Of a stretch of 64,000 nucleotides of DNA, positions 9,820 to 20,387 are shown in pieces. Made by a program: the position numbers and the translations under genes. The stretch is from [Empedobacter] haloabium (GTDB taxonomy: Bacteria > Pseudomonadota > Gammaproteobacteria > Burkholderiales > Burkholderiaceae_D). Location of the stretch: assembly GCA_008011715.2 (NCBI GenBank), contig CP136508.1, positions 5,580,001 to 5,644,000 on the forward strand. The letters run 5' to 3'. Under the pieces are notes generated by a model that saw only the letters and a list, made by a program, of their open reading frames with translations, did not search any database and was not told the DNA's origin. Positions within the stretch are counted from its first letter, which is position 1. Each line of letters starts with the position of its first letter.

Positions 9820-11016
9820 ATGAACTCTTCCATTTCACGCGGCATGGTGTTGCTGCTGGCCGCCGCCGCCGGGCTGATCGTTGCCAACCTGTATTACGCG
9901 CAGACGCTGGTCGGCCCCATCAGCGCGGCGACCGGGCTGTCGCCGGCAGCGGCCGGCCTGATCGTGACCTTGACGCAGGTGGGCTATACGCTGGGCCTGC
10001 TGTTTGTCGTGCCGCTTGGCGACCTGCTGGAGAACCGCCGGTTGATCGTCACGGCACTGGCCGCGGCGGCGGCGGCCTTGCTCGTGGCCGCGTTTGCCAG
10101 CAGTGCCGCGGTGTTTCTGGCCGCTGCGCTGGTCATCGGGCTGTCTTCGGTTGCCGCGCAGGTGCTGGTGCCGTTTGCCGCGCACCTGTCCAGCGAGGCC
10201 GAGCGGGGCCATGTCGTCGGCAAGGTCGTCAGCGGCCTGCTGCTGGGCGTGATGCTGGCGCGGCCGGCCGCCAGCCTGGTGGCCGACTACGCCAATTGGC
10301 ACGTGGTGTTCGGCGGCGCGGCCGTGCTGATCGCGCTGCTGGCACTCGTGTTGCGGGTCCGCCTGCCGCAGCGGCGGCCGACGGCAGCCCTGTCGTATCC
10401 CAAACTGATCGGCTCGCTGTGGACCTTGTTCACGAGCACGCCCGTGCTGCGCCGCCGCGCCGCCTACCATGCCGGCCTGTTCGGCTCGTTCAGCCTGTTC
10501 TGGACTGTCGTGCCACTGGTGCTGGCCAGCCCGGCGTTCGGCCTCTCTGGTGCCGAGATTGCCGTCTTCGCGCTGGTCGGCATGGCGGGCGCCGTCGCGT
10601 CGCCCATTGCCGGCAAGCTGGCCGATGCCGGCCACGGCACGATTGCAACCGCGGTCGCGCTGGGCCTCGGGGTGGCCGGTTTCGCGCTGCCGCTGCTGGT
10701 GGCGGGCACGCGTTCGGTTGCGCTGGCCGTGCTGGTGGTCGCGTCGATCGTGCTCGACATGGGTGTCGCCGGCAACCTGGTGCTGGGCCAGCGCGCCATC
10801 TTCATGCTGGGCCACGAGGTGCGCAGCCGGCTGAACGGACTGTACTTTGCCGTGTTCTTTGCCGGCGGCGCGGCAGGCTCCGCGCTGGGCGGCTGGGTGT
10901 ACGCGCAGTACGGCTGGCATGCCGCACTGCTGGCGGGGCTGGCGATGCCTGCGCTGGCGCTGTTGTACTGGGCGGGCGAAGCGTTGCCGTTCGGGGCGGC
11001 GCGCAAGGCGGCATAG
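9820..11016 (+). CDS. MFS efflux transporter
   Basis: Twelve-helix major facilitator protein of 398 residues. The start MNSSISRGMVLLLAAAAGLIVANLYYAQTL is typical of a drug/proton antiporter subgroup with the ANLYYAQ signature in helix 1. The loop 2-3 motif A is represented by GDLLENRRLIV. The gene is divergent from a LysR regulator, a common regulator-exporter arrangement. The substrate is unknown; an efflux role is inferred from family and context. Confidence 0.88.
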   Translation: MNSSISRGMVLLLAAAAGLIVANLYYAQTLVGPISAATGLSPAAAGLIVTLTQVGYTLGLLFVVPLGDLLENRRLIVTALAAAAAALLVAAFASSAAVFLAAALVIGLSSVAAQVLVPFAAHLSSEAERGHVVGKVVSGLLLGVMLARPAASLVADYANWHVVFGGAAVLIALLALVLRVRLPQRRPTAALSYPKLIGSLWTLFTSTPVLRRRAAYHAGLFGSFSLFWTVVPLVLASPAFGLSGAEIAVFALVGMAGAVASPIAGKLADAGHGTIATAVALGLGVAGFALPLLVAGTRSVALAVLVVASIVLDMGVAGNLVLGQRAIFMLGHEVRSRLNGLYFAVFFAGGAAGSALGGWVYAQYGWHAALLAGLAMPALALLYWAGEALPFGAARKAA

Positions 11017-11032
11017 GTTGCCGCTTGAAAAT

Positions 11033-11088
11033 CGGAGGCTGTCCCCGATTTTCCGAACGCCGTAAATCGAAATCGGGGACAGCCTCCG
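11033..11088. repeat. Inverted repeat with 19-bp perfect arms
   Basis: Arm 11033-11051 (CGGAGGCTGTCCCCGATTT) is exactly inverted at 11070-11088, with an 18-base spacer. It lies 16 bases after the MFS stop. It could form a stable hairpin in the transcript but has no T-run, so it looks like a repeat element more than a classical terminator. Confidence 0.8.
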
Positions 11089-11108
11089 CATTGGCCGCTT
11101 GTTTCGCG

Positions 11109-11134
11109 AAAACCCGGGTCTGTCCCGGTTTTTT
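11109..11134 (+). terminator. Terminator between MFS and CatA-like genes
   Basis: AAAACCCGGG and CCCGGTTTT pair around TCTGT and end in six T, on the plus strand after the MFS gene. The T-run overlaps the TAA stop of the convergent CatA-like gene (11133-11135). Confidence 0.65.
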
Positions 11135-11774
11135 ACGCTTGCATGAACTCGCCCAGTTCGGTCGCGATGCGCTGCGCCAGCTGGTGGATGTGGAAGCCGT
11201 CGACAAAGCCATGGTGCGCCTGGACCGAAAACGGCAGTTGCAGGCGGCCGTTCGGCGCGTCGCGGAACTTGCCCCAGGCGATCGAGGGAATGTCGGGCGA
11301 GCCGAGTGCGGCGGTCGGGTGCTGGATCGACGTGAAGTCCAGCCAGGGGATGCAGGTGATGAAGACCTGGTCGCGTGCTTCGCGCGGCGTCATCGTGCGA
11401 TAGATCGGGTTCAGTTCCGCCATGGCGGAAGCTTCGGCCCGGGCCGCCAGGCCGCGCGCGACGAATTCGCGCAGGTCGTCCGACCAGGCAAACTGGGCGA
11501 AATTGAGGTCATTGTGCTGGTTGATGACGGTAAACGACGGCACCAGCCGGTCGATGCGCAGGATCTCGCCGTCGAGTATGCGGTAGCGGAAGTTTTCCAC
11601 GGCCAGGGTGGCGCGCAACACCGCGCACAGCAGCACGTGGAACGGTGCCAGGCCCTGCTCCTGGCACCAGGGCCGGAAGTCAGGCAGGTCCAGGTTGAAC
11701 GTCAGGTTGAGGGCCGGACTGTCCATCCGGTCGAACATCTCGAAGCGGTCGCGCCGCCGGTCGATCAGCTGCAT
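11133..11774 (-). CDS. CatA-like (chloramphenicol acetyltransferase family) acyltransferase
   Basis: 213 residues from ATG 11774, the size of type A chloramphenicol acetyltransferases, which are trimeric and use acetyl-CoA. The catalytic motif HHGFVDGFHIHQLA near the C terminus matches HHxxxDG; the first histidine of the family is the general base. Other family-like parts are MQLIDRRRDRFEMFDRM and FTVINQHNDLNFAQF. An ATG at 11813 overlaps the upstream stop (TGATG) and would add 13 residues; I prefer 11774 because of AAGG at 8 bases and the family length. Chloramphenicol resistance cannot be assumed; many chromosomal members have unknown substrates. Confidence 0.85.
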   Translation of the reverse strand: MQLIDRRRDRFEMFDRMDSPALNLTFNLDLPDFRPWCQEQGLAPFHVLLCAVLRATLAVENFRYRILDGEILRIDRLVPSFTVINQHNDLNFAQFAWSDDLREFVARGLAARAEASAMAELNPIYRTMTPREARDQVFITCIPWLDFTSIQHPTAALGSPDIPSIAWGKFRDAPNGRLQLPFSVQAHHGFVDGFHIHQLAQRIATELGEFMQA

Positions 11775-11812
11775 GTCGTGCGCCTTGGTAAAAAGCGCAT
11801 TGTCGCACAGCA

Positions 11813-12787
11813 TCAGCGCCCGGCGGGCCGTACGTATTTCGGATACATCTCTTTCAGCAGGAAGGCGCGCAGCTCCGGCTCATCCTCCTTGCGCGCGCTC
11901 ATCTTGACGACCCGGCCCAGGCGATGCGACTCCCACTCGAAATCGCCCGGCTTTTCCTTGCGGATCAGCTCGATCATCTTCGTCACGACGGCGTTCTCGA
12001 TGTCGATCTCGTTGCCCAGCTCGACGTGCACCTGCTGCAGCCAGCGCCGCTTGAAGTTCGTGTTCCAGCCGCGGAACTTGACGTCCGCGCTGTTGAAGGT
12101 CTGGTTCTGTACGTCGAAGATGCCGCCCGTGTCCTCGCGGTCGCCGGCGGCGTTGCGGCCCTGGGCGCCCATGATGTTGGCAATGGCGCGCGCCTTGGCC
12201 TTCGCGTCCTCGCTCTCGGCCGACTCGGCCGGCGGACTTTGCGTGGCGCCGCGGCGACGGCGGTTCTGTTCGATCAGCTGCGACATGTCCGTCACATCCG
12301 GTGGCGGCGGCGTCAGCTTGGCCTGGACCGGTGGCGTCTCCTGGCGGCGCGGCTCCGTGATCGCATCCGGATTGGTGCGCGGCAGCGGCGCCGGCTGCGG
12401 CCGCGGCTTGGCCTGCGCCGTGCGCTTGGGTGGCTGCTGCTGCGGGGTGGGCGTGGGCCTGGGTGTCGGTGTCGGTTTCGGCGGCGTCGGGGTCGGCGCG
12501 ACAGGCGCGATCCACACCATTTCGCCGGCTTTCGACGGCGGCCGGATCTTGACGAACGTCTGCGGATTCATCAGCACGACCAGCAGGAGCAGCACGTGCA
12601 AGCCGATGGCGATGCCAAGGCCGACACGGTTCGGCTGCTTGCGTCCGTATTGCAATGGCAGCCCGCCCGGTGGCAGGGCCTGGCCGCAGGTGGGGCAATA
12701 CTCGTCGTGACCGTGGGTATGACTGAATTGGAACAAGATAAACCGTCTTCTGTGCGCGAACCGGCAAGCCGGGCCAAAGTCGAGCAA
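11813..12787 (-). CDS. TonB/TolA-like proline-rich single-pass membrane protein, function unknown
   Basis: Up to 324 residues. Near residue 31 is a CPTCGQ half zinc-ribbon, then one membrane helix (VGLGIAIGLHVLLLLVVLM, about 55-73). A long Pro/Thr/Gln-rich periplasmic stretch follows (about 90-165, PTPTPPKPTPTPRPTPTP), then a charged C-terminal domain of about 120 residues (FKRRWLQQVHVELGNEIDIENAV). The topology resembles TonB or TolA, but I cannot recognise a real TonB C-domain. The start is uncertain: a TTG near 12733 before FQFSHTHGHDEYC is an alternative. The TGA stop overlaps an upstream ATG of the CatA-like gene, so the two are probably co-transcribed. Confidence 0.75.
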   Translation of the reverse strand: MLDFGPACRFAHRRRFILFQFSHTHGHDEYCPTCGQALPPGGLPLQYGRKQPNRVGLGIAIGLHVLLLLVVLMNPQTFVKIRPPSKAGEMVWIAPVAPTPTPPKPTPTPRPTPTPQQQPPKRTAQAKPRPQPAPLPRTNPDAITEPRRQETPPVQAKLTPPPPDVTDMSQLIEQNRRRRGATQSPPAESAESEDAKAKARAIANIMGAQGRNAAGDREDTGGIFDVQNQTFNSADVKFRGWNTNFKRRWLQQVHVELGNEIDIENAVVTKMIELIRKEKPGDFEWESHRLGRVVKMSARKEDEPELRAFLLKEMYPKYVRPAGR

Positions 12788-12883
12788 GCTTACGCGAGCT
12801 TGCGCTTAACGGATGTTACCGTATGTATCCTCCCGGCGGGCGCGACGCTGCACCGCACCATGGCCGAGTCCGTGTCGCACAAC

Positions 12884-12964
12884 GGGGTCAGGCACAAAAG
12901 CTGACACGGGCTCGAGTGTAGTGCCATTACTGCGGAGCTCATGTCAACATTCGTGCCTGACCCC
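12884..12964. repeat. Class C repeat pair forming an imperfect 30-bp inverted repeat
   Basis: The arm at 12884-12913 begins GGGGTCAGGCAC and the inverted arm at 12935-12964 ends GTGCCTGACCCC. The outer 12 bases pair perfectly; the next 18 pair with about five mismatches. A further copy of the left arm, inverted and with three mismatches in 30, is at 48931-48960. It lies between the RND pump gene and the TonB-like gene, in a 200-bp stretch with no other feature. Confidence 0.75.
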
Positions 12965-12987
12965 GAGGTGGGACACGGGCTGGGCCG

Positions 12988-16115
<3,128 letters not shown>

Positions 16116-16119
<4 letters not shown>

Positions 16120-17267
16120 TCGACACCTTTCGATTTGCCCTGCTCGGCCACGCGCGCGTCGGCGATGCGCACCTTGCCGCCCGGACGCAAGTTCTGCTTG
16201 CCTTCGACGATGACCTTCTCGTCACCCTGCAGGCCGCGTACGGCCGCGTCGCCGCCAAAGGCATGCAGCCGCTCGATGTTGGCGACCTTGGCCGTGTTGT
16301 CCGGCCCCACCGTGTAGACGAAGGTGCCGCGCGTGTTGGTGATGATGGCATTTTGCGGCAGCACCAGCGCGTCCTTCAGCGTCTGCACCGTCAGGCTCGT
16401 GTTGACGTACTGGCCCGGCCACAGGCGCGTGTCCTTGTTGTCGAACTGCGCCTTCACGCGGATGACGCCGGCGACCGGGTCCACCGTATTGTCGATAAAG
16501 CTCAGGTGGCCTTCGATCGGCTGCTCGGAATTGTTCTGGAACGCCTGCACCGGCACTTTGCCCGCGCGCTGGGCATCGAGCAGAGCCGCCAGGCTGTTTT
16601 CCGGCAAGGTGAACGCCACGTTGATGGGGTCCAGCTGGGTAATCGTCGTCAGCGACGTCGCCAGCTGCACCAGGCTGCCCGGATAGACGTTGATGGCGCC
16701 GACCCGGCCGGTCATCGGCGCCCGGATCGTCGTGTAGCTCTGGTCCACGCGGACGGCGCGGGCGGCCGCGATGTCCGCTTCCAACAGCGCGCGGGCCGCG
16801 TCGACCTGGCTCTTGAGCGTATCGACGGCGCCCTGGGCGATGAATTTTTGCGCCAGCAGTTCCATGCTGCGCTTGTACTGGCGCTCCAGGTCGGCCAGAC
16901 TGGCGCGGTCGCGCGCCACCTGGGCGTCCGCCTTCTGCACATTGGCCGCCTCGCTGCGACTGTCCAGCGAGAACATCAGCTCGCCCTGCTTGACGAACTG
17001 GCCTTCCTTGACGTGCACCTTGACGATCGTGCTGGTGGTCTGCGGGTGCAGGTCGACGGTGCTGATGGGGCTGACGGTACCGTTGGCCTGCAGCAGCACG
17101 GGCACGTCCTGCCGCTTGGGCTGGACGATGTTGACGGTCGTCGGTCCCTGGAAACCGCCCTTGCCGCCGGCCTGCTGCGCCGGCGCGGCGGGACGGGTAA
17201 AGTGCCAGGCGCCGGCCGCAACGGCGACGGCGACGCCGACGAGAACTCCCAGAGTTTTCTTTTTCAT
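16116..17267 (-). CDS. RND periplasmic adaptor, MdtA type
   Basis: Membrane fusion protein of 383 residues that links the RND pump to an outer-membrane channel. An N-terminal membrane anchor or signal (TLGVLVGVAVAVAAGAWHF) is followed by the lipoyl/barrel-sandwich half (VHVKEGQFVKQGELMFSLDS), an alpha-helical hairpin (about residues 105-170), and the second lipoyl half (IRAPMTGRVGAINVYPGSLV). Beta-barrel and membrane-proximal domains complete it. It lies 130 bases downstream of the sensor kinase on the same strand and overlaps the pump gene start, so it forms a pump operon likely controlled by that two-component system. Confidence 0.94.
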
Positions 17268-17361
17268 TCTAGTGAACTGCAGTGATGAGTAAGTAGCATG
17301 AGCCGGCGGCTGACACCGGCCCTCCCAATTCTTGTTTTGATCTTATTGCTCTACGGCATTA

Positions 17362-17395
17362 AGCCCGACATTGTGGCACTGAACCGTGTCGGGCT
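17362..17395 (-). terminator. Hairpin after the sensor kinase gene
   Basis: AGCCCGACA (17362-17370) and TGTCGGGCT (17387-17395) form a 9-bp stem with a 16-base loop two bases after the kinase stop. There is no T-run, so it may be an attenuator, a processing site or a weak terminator between the regulator genes and the pump genes. Confidence 0.4.
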
Positions 17396-17397
17396 GA

Positions 17398-18754
17398 TTA
17401 CTTGCCAGCATAAAATTCCGGCAGGGTCAGTACGGCTTCCAGCCCGCCGTGGTCGCTGTTGGCCAGGCTCAGCGTGGCACCATGCTGCTCGGCGATATTG
17501 CGGGCGATGGTCAGTCCCAGCCCCGTCCCCCCGGACGTGCGCGAGCGGGAACTCTCCAGACGATAGAACGGTTCGAACACGCGCGCCAGCTGGTCCGGCG
17601 GAATACCGGGTCCTTCGTCGCGGATGCGCACGCGCGCCGCGCCCGCCAGACGCTCGACCGTCACGTGCGCCTTCTGGCCATATTTGACGGCGTTGTCAAT
17701 CAGGTTGACGAGGCAGCGCTGGATGTCCAGCGGCCGGCCCAGCAGGGCCATGCCGGCGGCGCCCTTCAGTTCCACCGGCTGGCCCGCGTCGGCGGCATCG
17801 GCGCAGACGCTGTCCAGCAGCGAATCGAGGTCCAGTTTCTGCATTGCGCCACCCGCATCCATGCTGCGCGCCAGGTCCAGGCCTTCCTTGACCATCGCCT
17901 GCATGGCGGACAGGTCGCCGATCAGTTTCAGGCGCAAGTCGTCGTCCGGCACCTTTTCCAGGCGCAGGCGCAAGCGGGTCAGCGGCGTCTGCAGGTCGTG
18001 CGTGATCGCCGCCAGCATTTCCGTGCGCTGCGCGATGTACTGGCGGATGCGTGCCTGCATCGCGTTGAACGCGGCGCTGGCCTGGCGGATCTCGCTGGCC
18101 CCCGTCAACTCCAGCGGCGGGTGGTTGATGTCGTTGCCCAGGTCCTTCGCGGCCTGCGCCAGCTGTTTCAGGGGTCGTACCGTCATCCGGGTGACCAGGT
18201 AGGCCAGCACGGCAATACACAGCAGGAACGGCACGAACACCGCGTATTCGTTGTGGCCCGTTGGCGCCGGGGCCCGCGGTGGCAGGACCGACAATTTCAG
18301 GAGTTGCCCGTCCGTCATGGCGATCTGCACGGACTCGCAGGTGCCGCGCCATTGGGTGGCGCCGAACACCGTATTGGTGGCCACGGGCCGGTCGCACGCC
18401 GCCGGACGCTCGGCCAGCGGCGTTACCTGGAACTCGCGGCCCAGGCGCTGCGACAGCGCGGCCAGAAAATTCCGTGGGCGGATGCAGCGCGGGGCGCTCC
18501 TCGCTGGCCAGCTCCAACTGGACGCTGCCCTTGCTGGCCACGGCCAGGTATTGCGCGCGCGACTCCGGGCGCACCACGTCCGCTGTTTCGATGATCTGCT
18601 CGGCCCGCTCCAGTGCGTGGAAGTTGCGGTAGCGTTCAAGGGTGCGCTGGCGTTCGTTGAGGGCCAGCCACTGCGTCAGCGCGGCCGACGCGATAATCCC
18701 CAGCATCAGGGCGAAAAACACCCGCCCTGTCATCGAATTGAAGAAGGCTTTCAC
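17398..18754 (-). pseudogene. Sensor histidine kinase (BaeS/EnvZ-like), interrupted by a 1-nt frameshift
   Basis: Membrane sensor kinase. The frame starts at GTG 18754 (VKAFFNSMTGRVFFALMLGII), overlapping the response regulator stop, and runs through a sensor segment to HPPTEF near 18470. From there the protein continues only in the next frame (FLAALSQRLGREFQV). Removing one base from the four-base A run at 18466-18469 restores a single frame of about 451 residues. Downstream are a second helix (AVFVPFLLCIAVLAYLVTRM), HAMP, the H-box ITHDLQTPLTRLRL, the N-box NLIDNAVKYG and GTGLGLTIARNIAEQ. It is either a true inactivating mutation or an error in the assembly. Confidence 0.88.
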
Positions 18755-19476
18755 ACGCGCGGCTCCACCGAGACGGTGCCGGCCAACACATAGCCGCCAT
18801 TGCGTACCGTCTTGATGATTTGCGGCACGCGAGCGTCCTCGCCCAGCTTCTGCCGCAGCCGGCTGATCTGGATGTCGATGGATCGGTCGAACGGGTCGGC
18901 GTCGCGCCCTTGTGTCAGGTTCAGCAACTGGTCGCGGTTCAGCACGCGGTTCGGATGTTCCAGGAAGACCTTGAGCAGGCGGAACTCGGCACCGGACAGC
19001 ATGATCACCATGCCATCGGGGTTGAGCAGGTGGCGCGCCGTCAGGTCCAGGGTCCAGCCCGAGAAACGGATCTGGGCGGCCTTGTCCGCACCGCCGGCGC
19101 CAGCGGTGTTCGTACGGCGCAGCACGCTGCGGATGCGCGCCAGCAGCTCGCGTGGCTCGAACGGTTTCGGCAGGTAGTCGTCGGCGCCCATTTCCAGGCC
19201 AAGAATGCGGTCCAGCGGCTCGCTGCGGGCCGTCAGCATGATGACCGGCAAGCTCGAATGAGCGCGCAGCTTGCGGCAGATCGTCAGGCCGTCCTCGCCC
19301 GGCATGTTCAGGTCCAGCACGATCAGGTCCGGCTTGGTCTCGTCCAGCAGCTTCCACATGGCCGCGCCGTCCTGCGCGCCTAACGTGCGGTAGCCGTTCG
19401 TTTCCAGGTAATCGGCCAGCAAGGTGCGGATATCGCGATCGTCGTCGACGATCAGAATGCTCGATGTAGGTTCCAT
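18751..19476 (-). CDS. OmpR/PhoB-family response regulator
   Basis: 241-residue transcription factor: receiver domain with phospho-acceptor Asp55 (LIVLDLNMPGEDG) and acidic pocket DDD at 11-13, conserved Thr and Lys in MLTARSEP and LPKPFEPRE, then a winged-helix DNA-binding domain (AEFRLLKVFLEHPNRVLNRDQLL, DRSIDIQISRLRQKLGED, IKTVRNGGYVL). It is cognate to the overlapping kinase. The pump genes lie downstream on the same strand and a Spy-like gene is divergent, as in an envelope stress regulon. Confidence 0.94.
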   Translation of the reverse strand: MEPTSSILIVDDDRDIRTLLADYLETNGYRTLGAQDGAAMWKLLDETKPDLIVLDLNMPGEDGLTICRKLRAHSSLPVIMLTARSEPLDRILGLEMGADDYLPKPFEPRELLARIRSVLRRTNTAGAGGADKAAQIRFSGWTLDLTARHLLNPDGMVIMLSGAEFRLLKVFLEHPNRVLNRDQLLNLTQGRDADPFDRSIDIQISRLRQKLGEDARVPQIIKTVRNGGYVLAGTVSVEPRV

Positions 19477-19519
19477 GCCTCAATTATCGCCACTTCGGCC
19501 GCCGCTGCCTAACGGGTGT

Positions 19520-19535
19520 TTGTATCGTCTTGTAT
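19520..19535. promoter_or_regulatory. TTGTAT direct repeat, candidate response-regulator box
   Basis: TTGTAT occurs at 19520-19525 and 19530-19535, a 10-bp period as expected for OmpR-family tandem binding. An inverted partner, GATACAAA, is at 19565-19572. The site is in the 206-bp gap between the regulator gene and the divergent spy-like gene. Binding is inferred from spacing and location only. Confidence 0.4.
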
Positions 19536-19682
19536 ATGTGAGCTCAGCAATAGGGAAACAATCGGATACAAATCGCCGGGCTGGGGACACTTCGCCGAAA
19601 CACATCGCTGTCAAGATGGTTCCCATGTGCAGAGCGGTAAATGCACATCCACTTGCTGCTTAATCGATCGGAAGGATGAACC

Positions 19683-20162
19683 ATGAATACCCTGCGCAAA
19701 TCTCTTATTATCGGCATGACGGTTATCGGCATGGGCTCGGCTGTTGCCAGTCACGCCCAGGAAGCGACCACGCCAAAACATCGGGAATATGCGGCGACGA
19801 AATTCGACCCCGCCAAGCGCGCCGAACATTTCGCCCAGCGTCAGCAAAAATTGCATGATGCGCTGAAATTGACGGCAAACCAGGAAACGGCCTGGAATGC
19901 ATATATCGCCGCGATCAAACCGCAAACGCCGGTGGGTCGCCCTCAACATATCGATTTCAAATCGCTGCCGGCACCGGAGCGTATGGAAAAACGGATCGAG
20001 CGCCAGAAAGAGCGCCTGGCGAAACAGGAAACCCGTCTGGCCGCGCTGAAGACGTTTTATGCGGTGCTGACACCGGAACAGCAAAAGACCTTCGACCAAG
20101 CGACGCAACACGAGGGTCGGCATCACGGCATGCATCGGGCGTTGCGCAAACAGCAAGGCTGA
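19683..20162 (+). CDS. Spy/CpxP-family periplasmic protein (LTxxQ motif)
   Basis: 159-residue exported protein with a Sec signal ending near SHAQ. The rest is basic and helical, with two LTxxQ motifs (LTANQ and LTPEQ) as in Spy and CpxP, the ATP-independent periplasmic chaperones and stress sensors. A long charged helix (RMEKRIERQKERLAKQETRLAALK) fits the cradle-forming fold. The start ATG has GGAAGGATG just upstream. It is divergent from the response regulator and is followed by a strong terminator, so it is monocistronic. Confidence 0.85.
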   Translation: MNTLRKSLIIGMTVIGMGSAVASHAQEATTPKHREYAATKFDPAKRAEHFAQRQQKLHDALKLTANQETAWNAYIAAIKPQTPVGRPQHIDFKSLPAPERMEKRIERQKERLAKQETRLAALKTFYAVLTPEQQKTFDQATQHEGRHHGMHRALRKQQG

Positions 20163-20207
20163 GCAGCATATCGATTAGTAACCGTAGCTGGTACCTGCGG
20201 TGCCTTC

Positions 20208-20233
20208 GGGGTGGCTTCGGCCGCCCCCTTTTT
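20208..20233 (+). terminator. Terminator of the Spy-like gene
   Basis: GGGGTGGC and GCCGCCCC form an 8-bp stem (one G-T pair) closed by a TTCG tetraloop and followed by five T, 46 bases after the stop. Confidence 0.85.
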
Positions 20234-20297
20234 GTCCAGTGCGTGCCAAGTACAAGCTCGATTGCGCCAACTTTTAGCTCATTGTCAGCGAAGTACT

Positions 20298-20324
20298 GGG
20301 GCCAGACCCGCTGGGTCTGACCCC
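20298..20324. repeat. Class A palindromic repeat, copy 2
   Basis: Arms GGGGCCAGACCC (20298-20309) and GGGTCTGACCCC (20313-20324) with GCT between; one mismatch in the stem compared with the copies at 1013 and 49016. It lies between the Spy-like gene and dsbD, both of which end toward it. Confidence 0.8.
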
Positions 20325-20357
20325 GCCCCTGCGAAAGACCGCCTGCGCACGCCTATA

Positions 20358-20385
20358 TAACAGGGCGCCATTGGCGCCCTGTTTT
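20358..20385 (-). terminator. Hairpin after dsbD, probable terminator
   Basis: ACAGGGCGCC and GGCGCCCTGT form a 10-bp perfect stem with a 3-base loop, extended by A/T pairs, directly after the dsbD stop. The T-run is short on the minus strand. Confidence 0.6.
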
Positions 20386-20387
20386 GG

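Noticed and set aside
11133..11774. Calling the acyltransferase a chloramphenicol resistance gene
   Set aside because: The HHxxxDG motif shows the family only; chromosomal members often act on other substrates and the drug-binding residues cannot be verified here.
10296..12710. Long plus-strand frame across the end of the MFS gene, the CatA-like gene and the TonB-like gene
   Set aside because: Runs through three better supported genes in other frames with a low-complexity translation.
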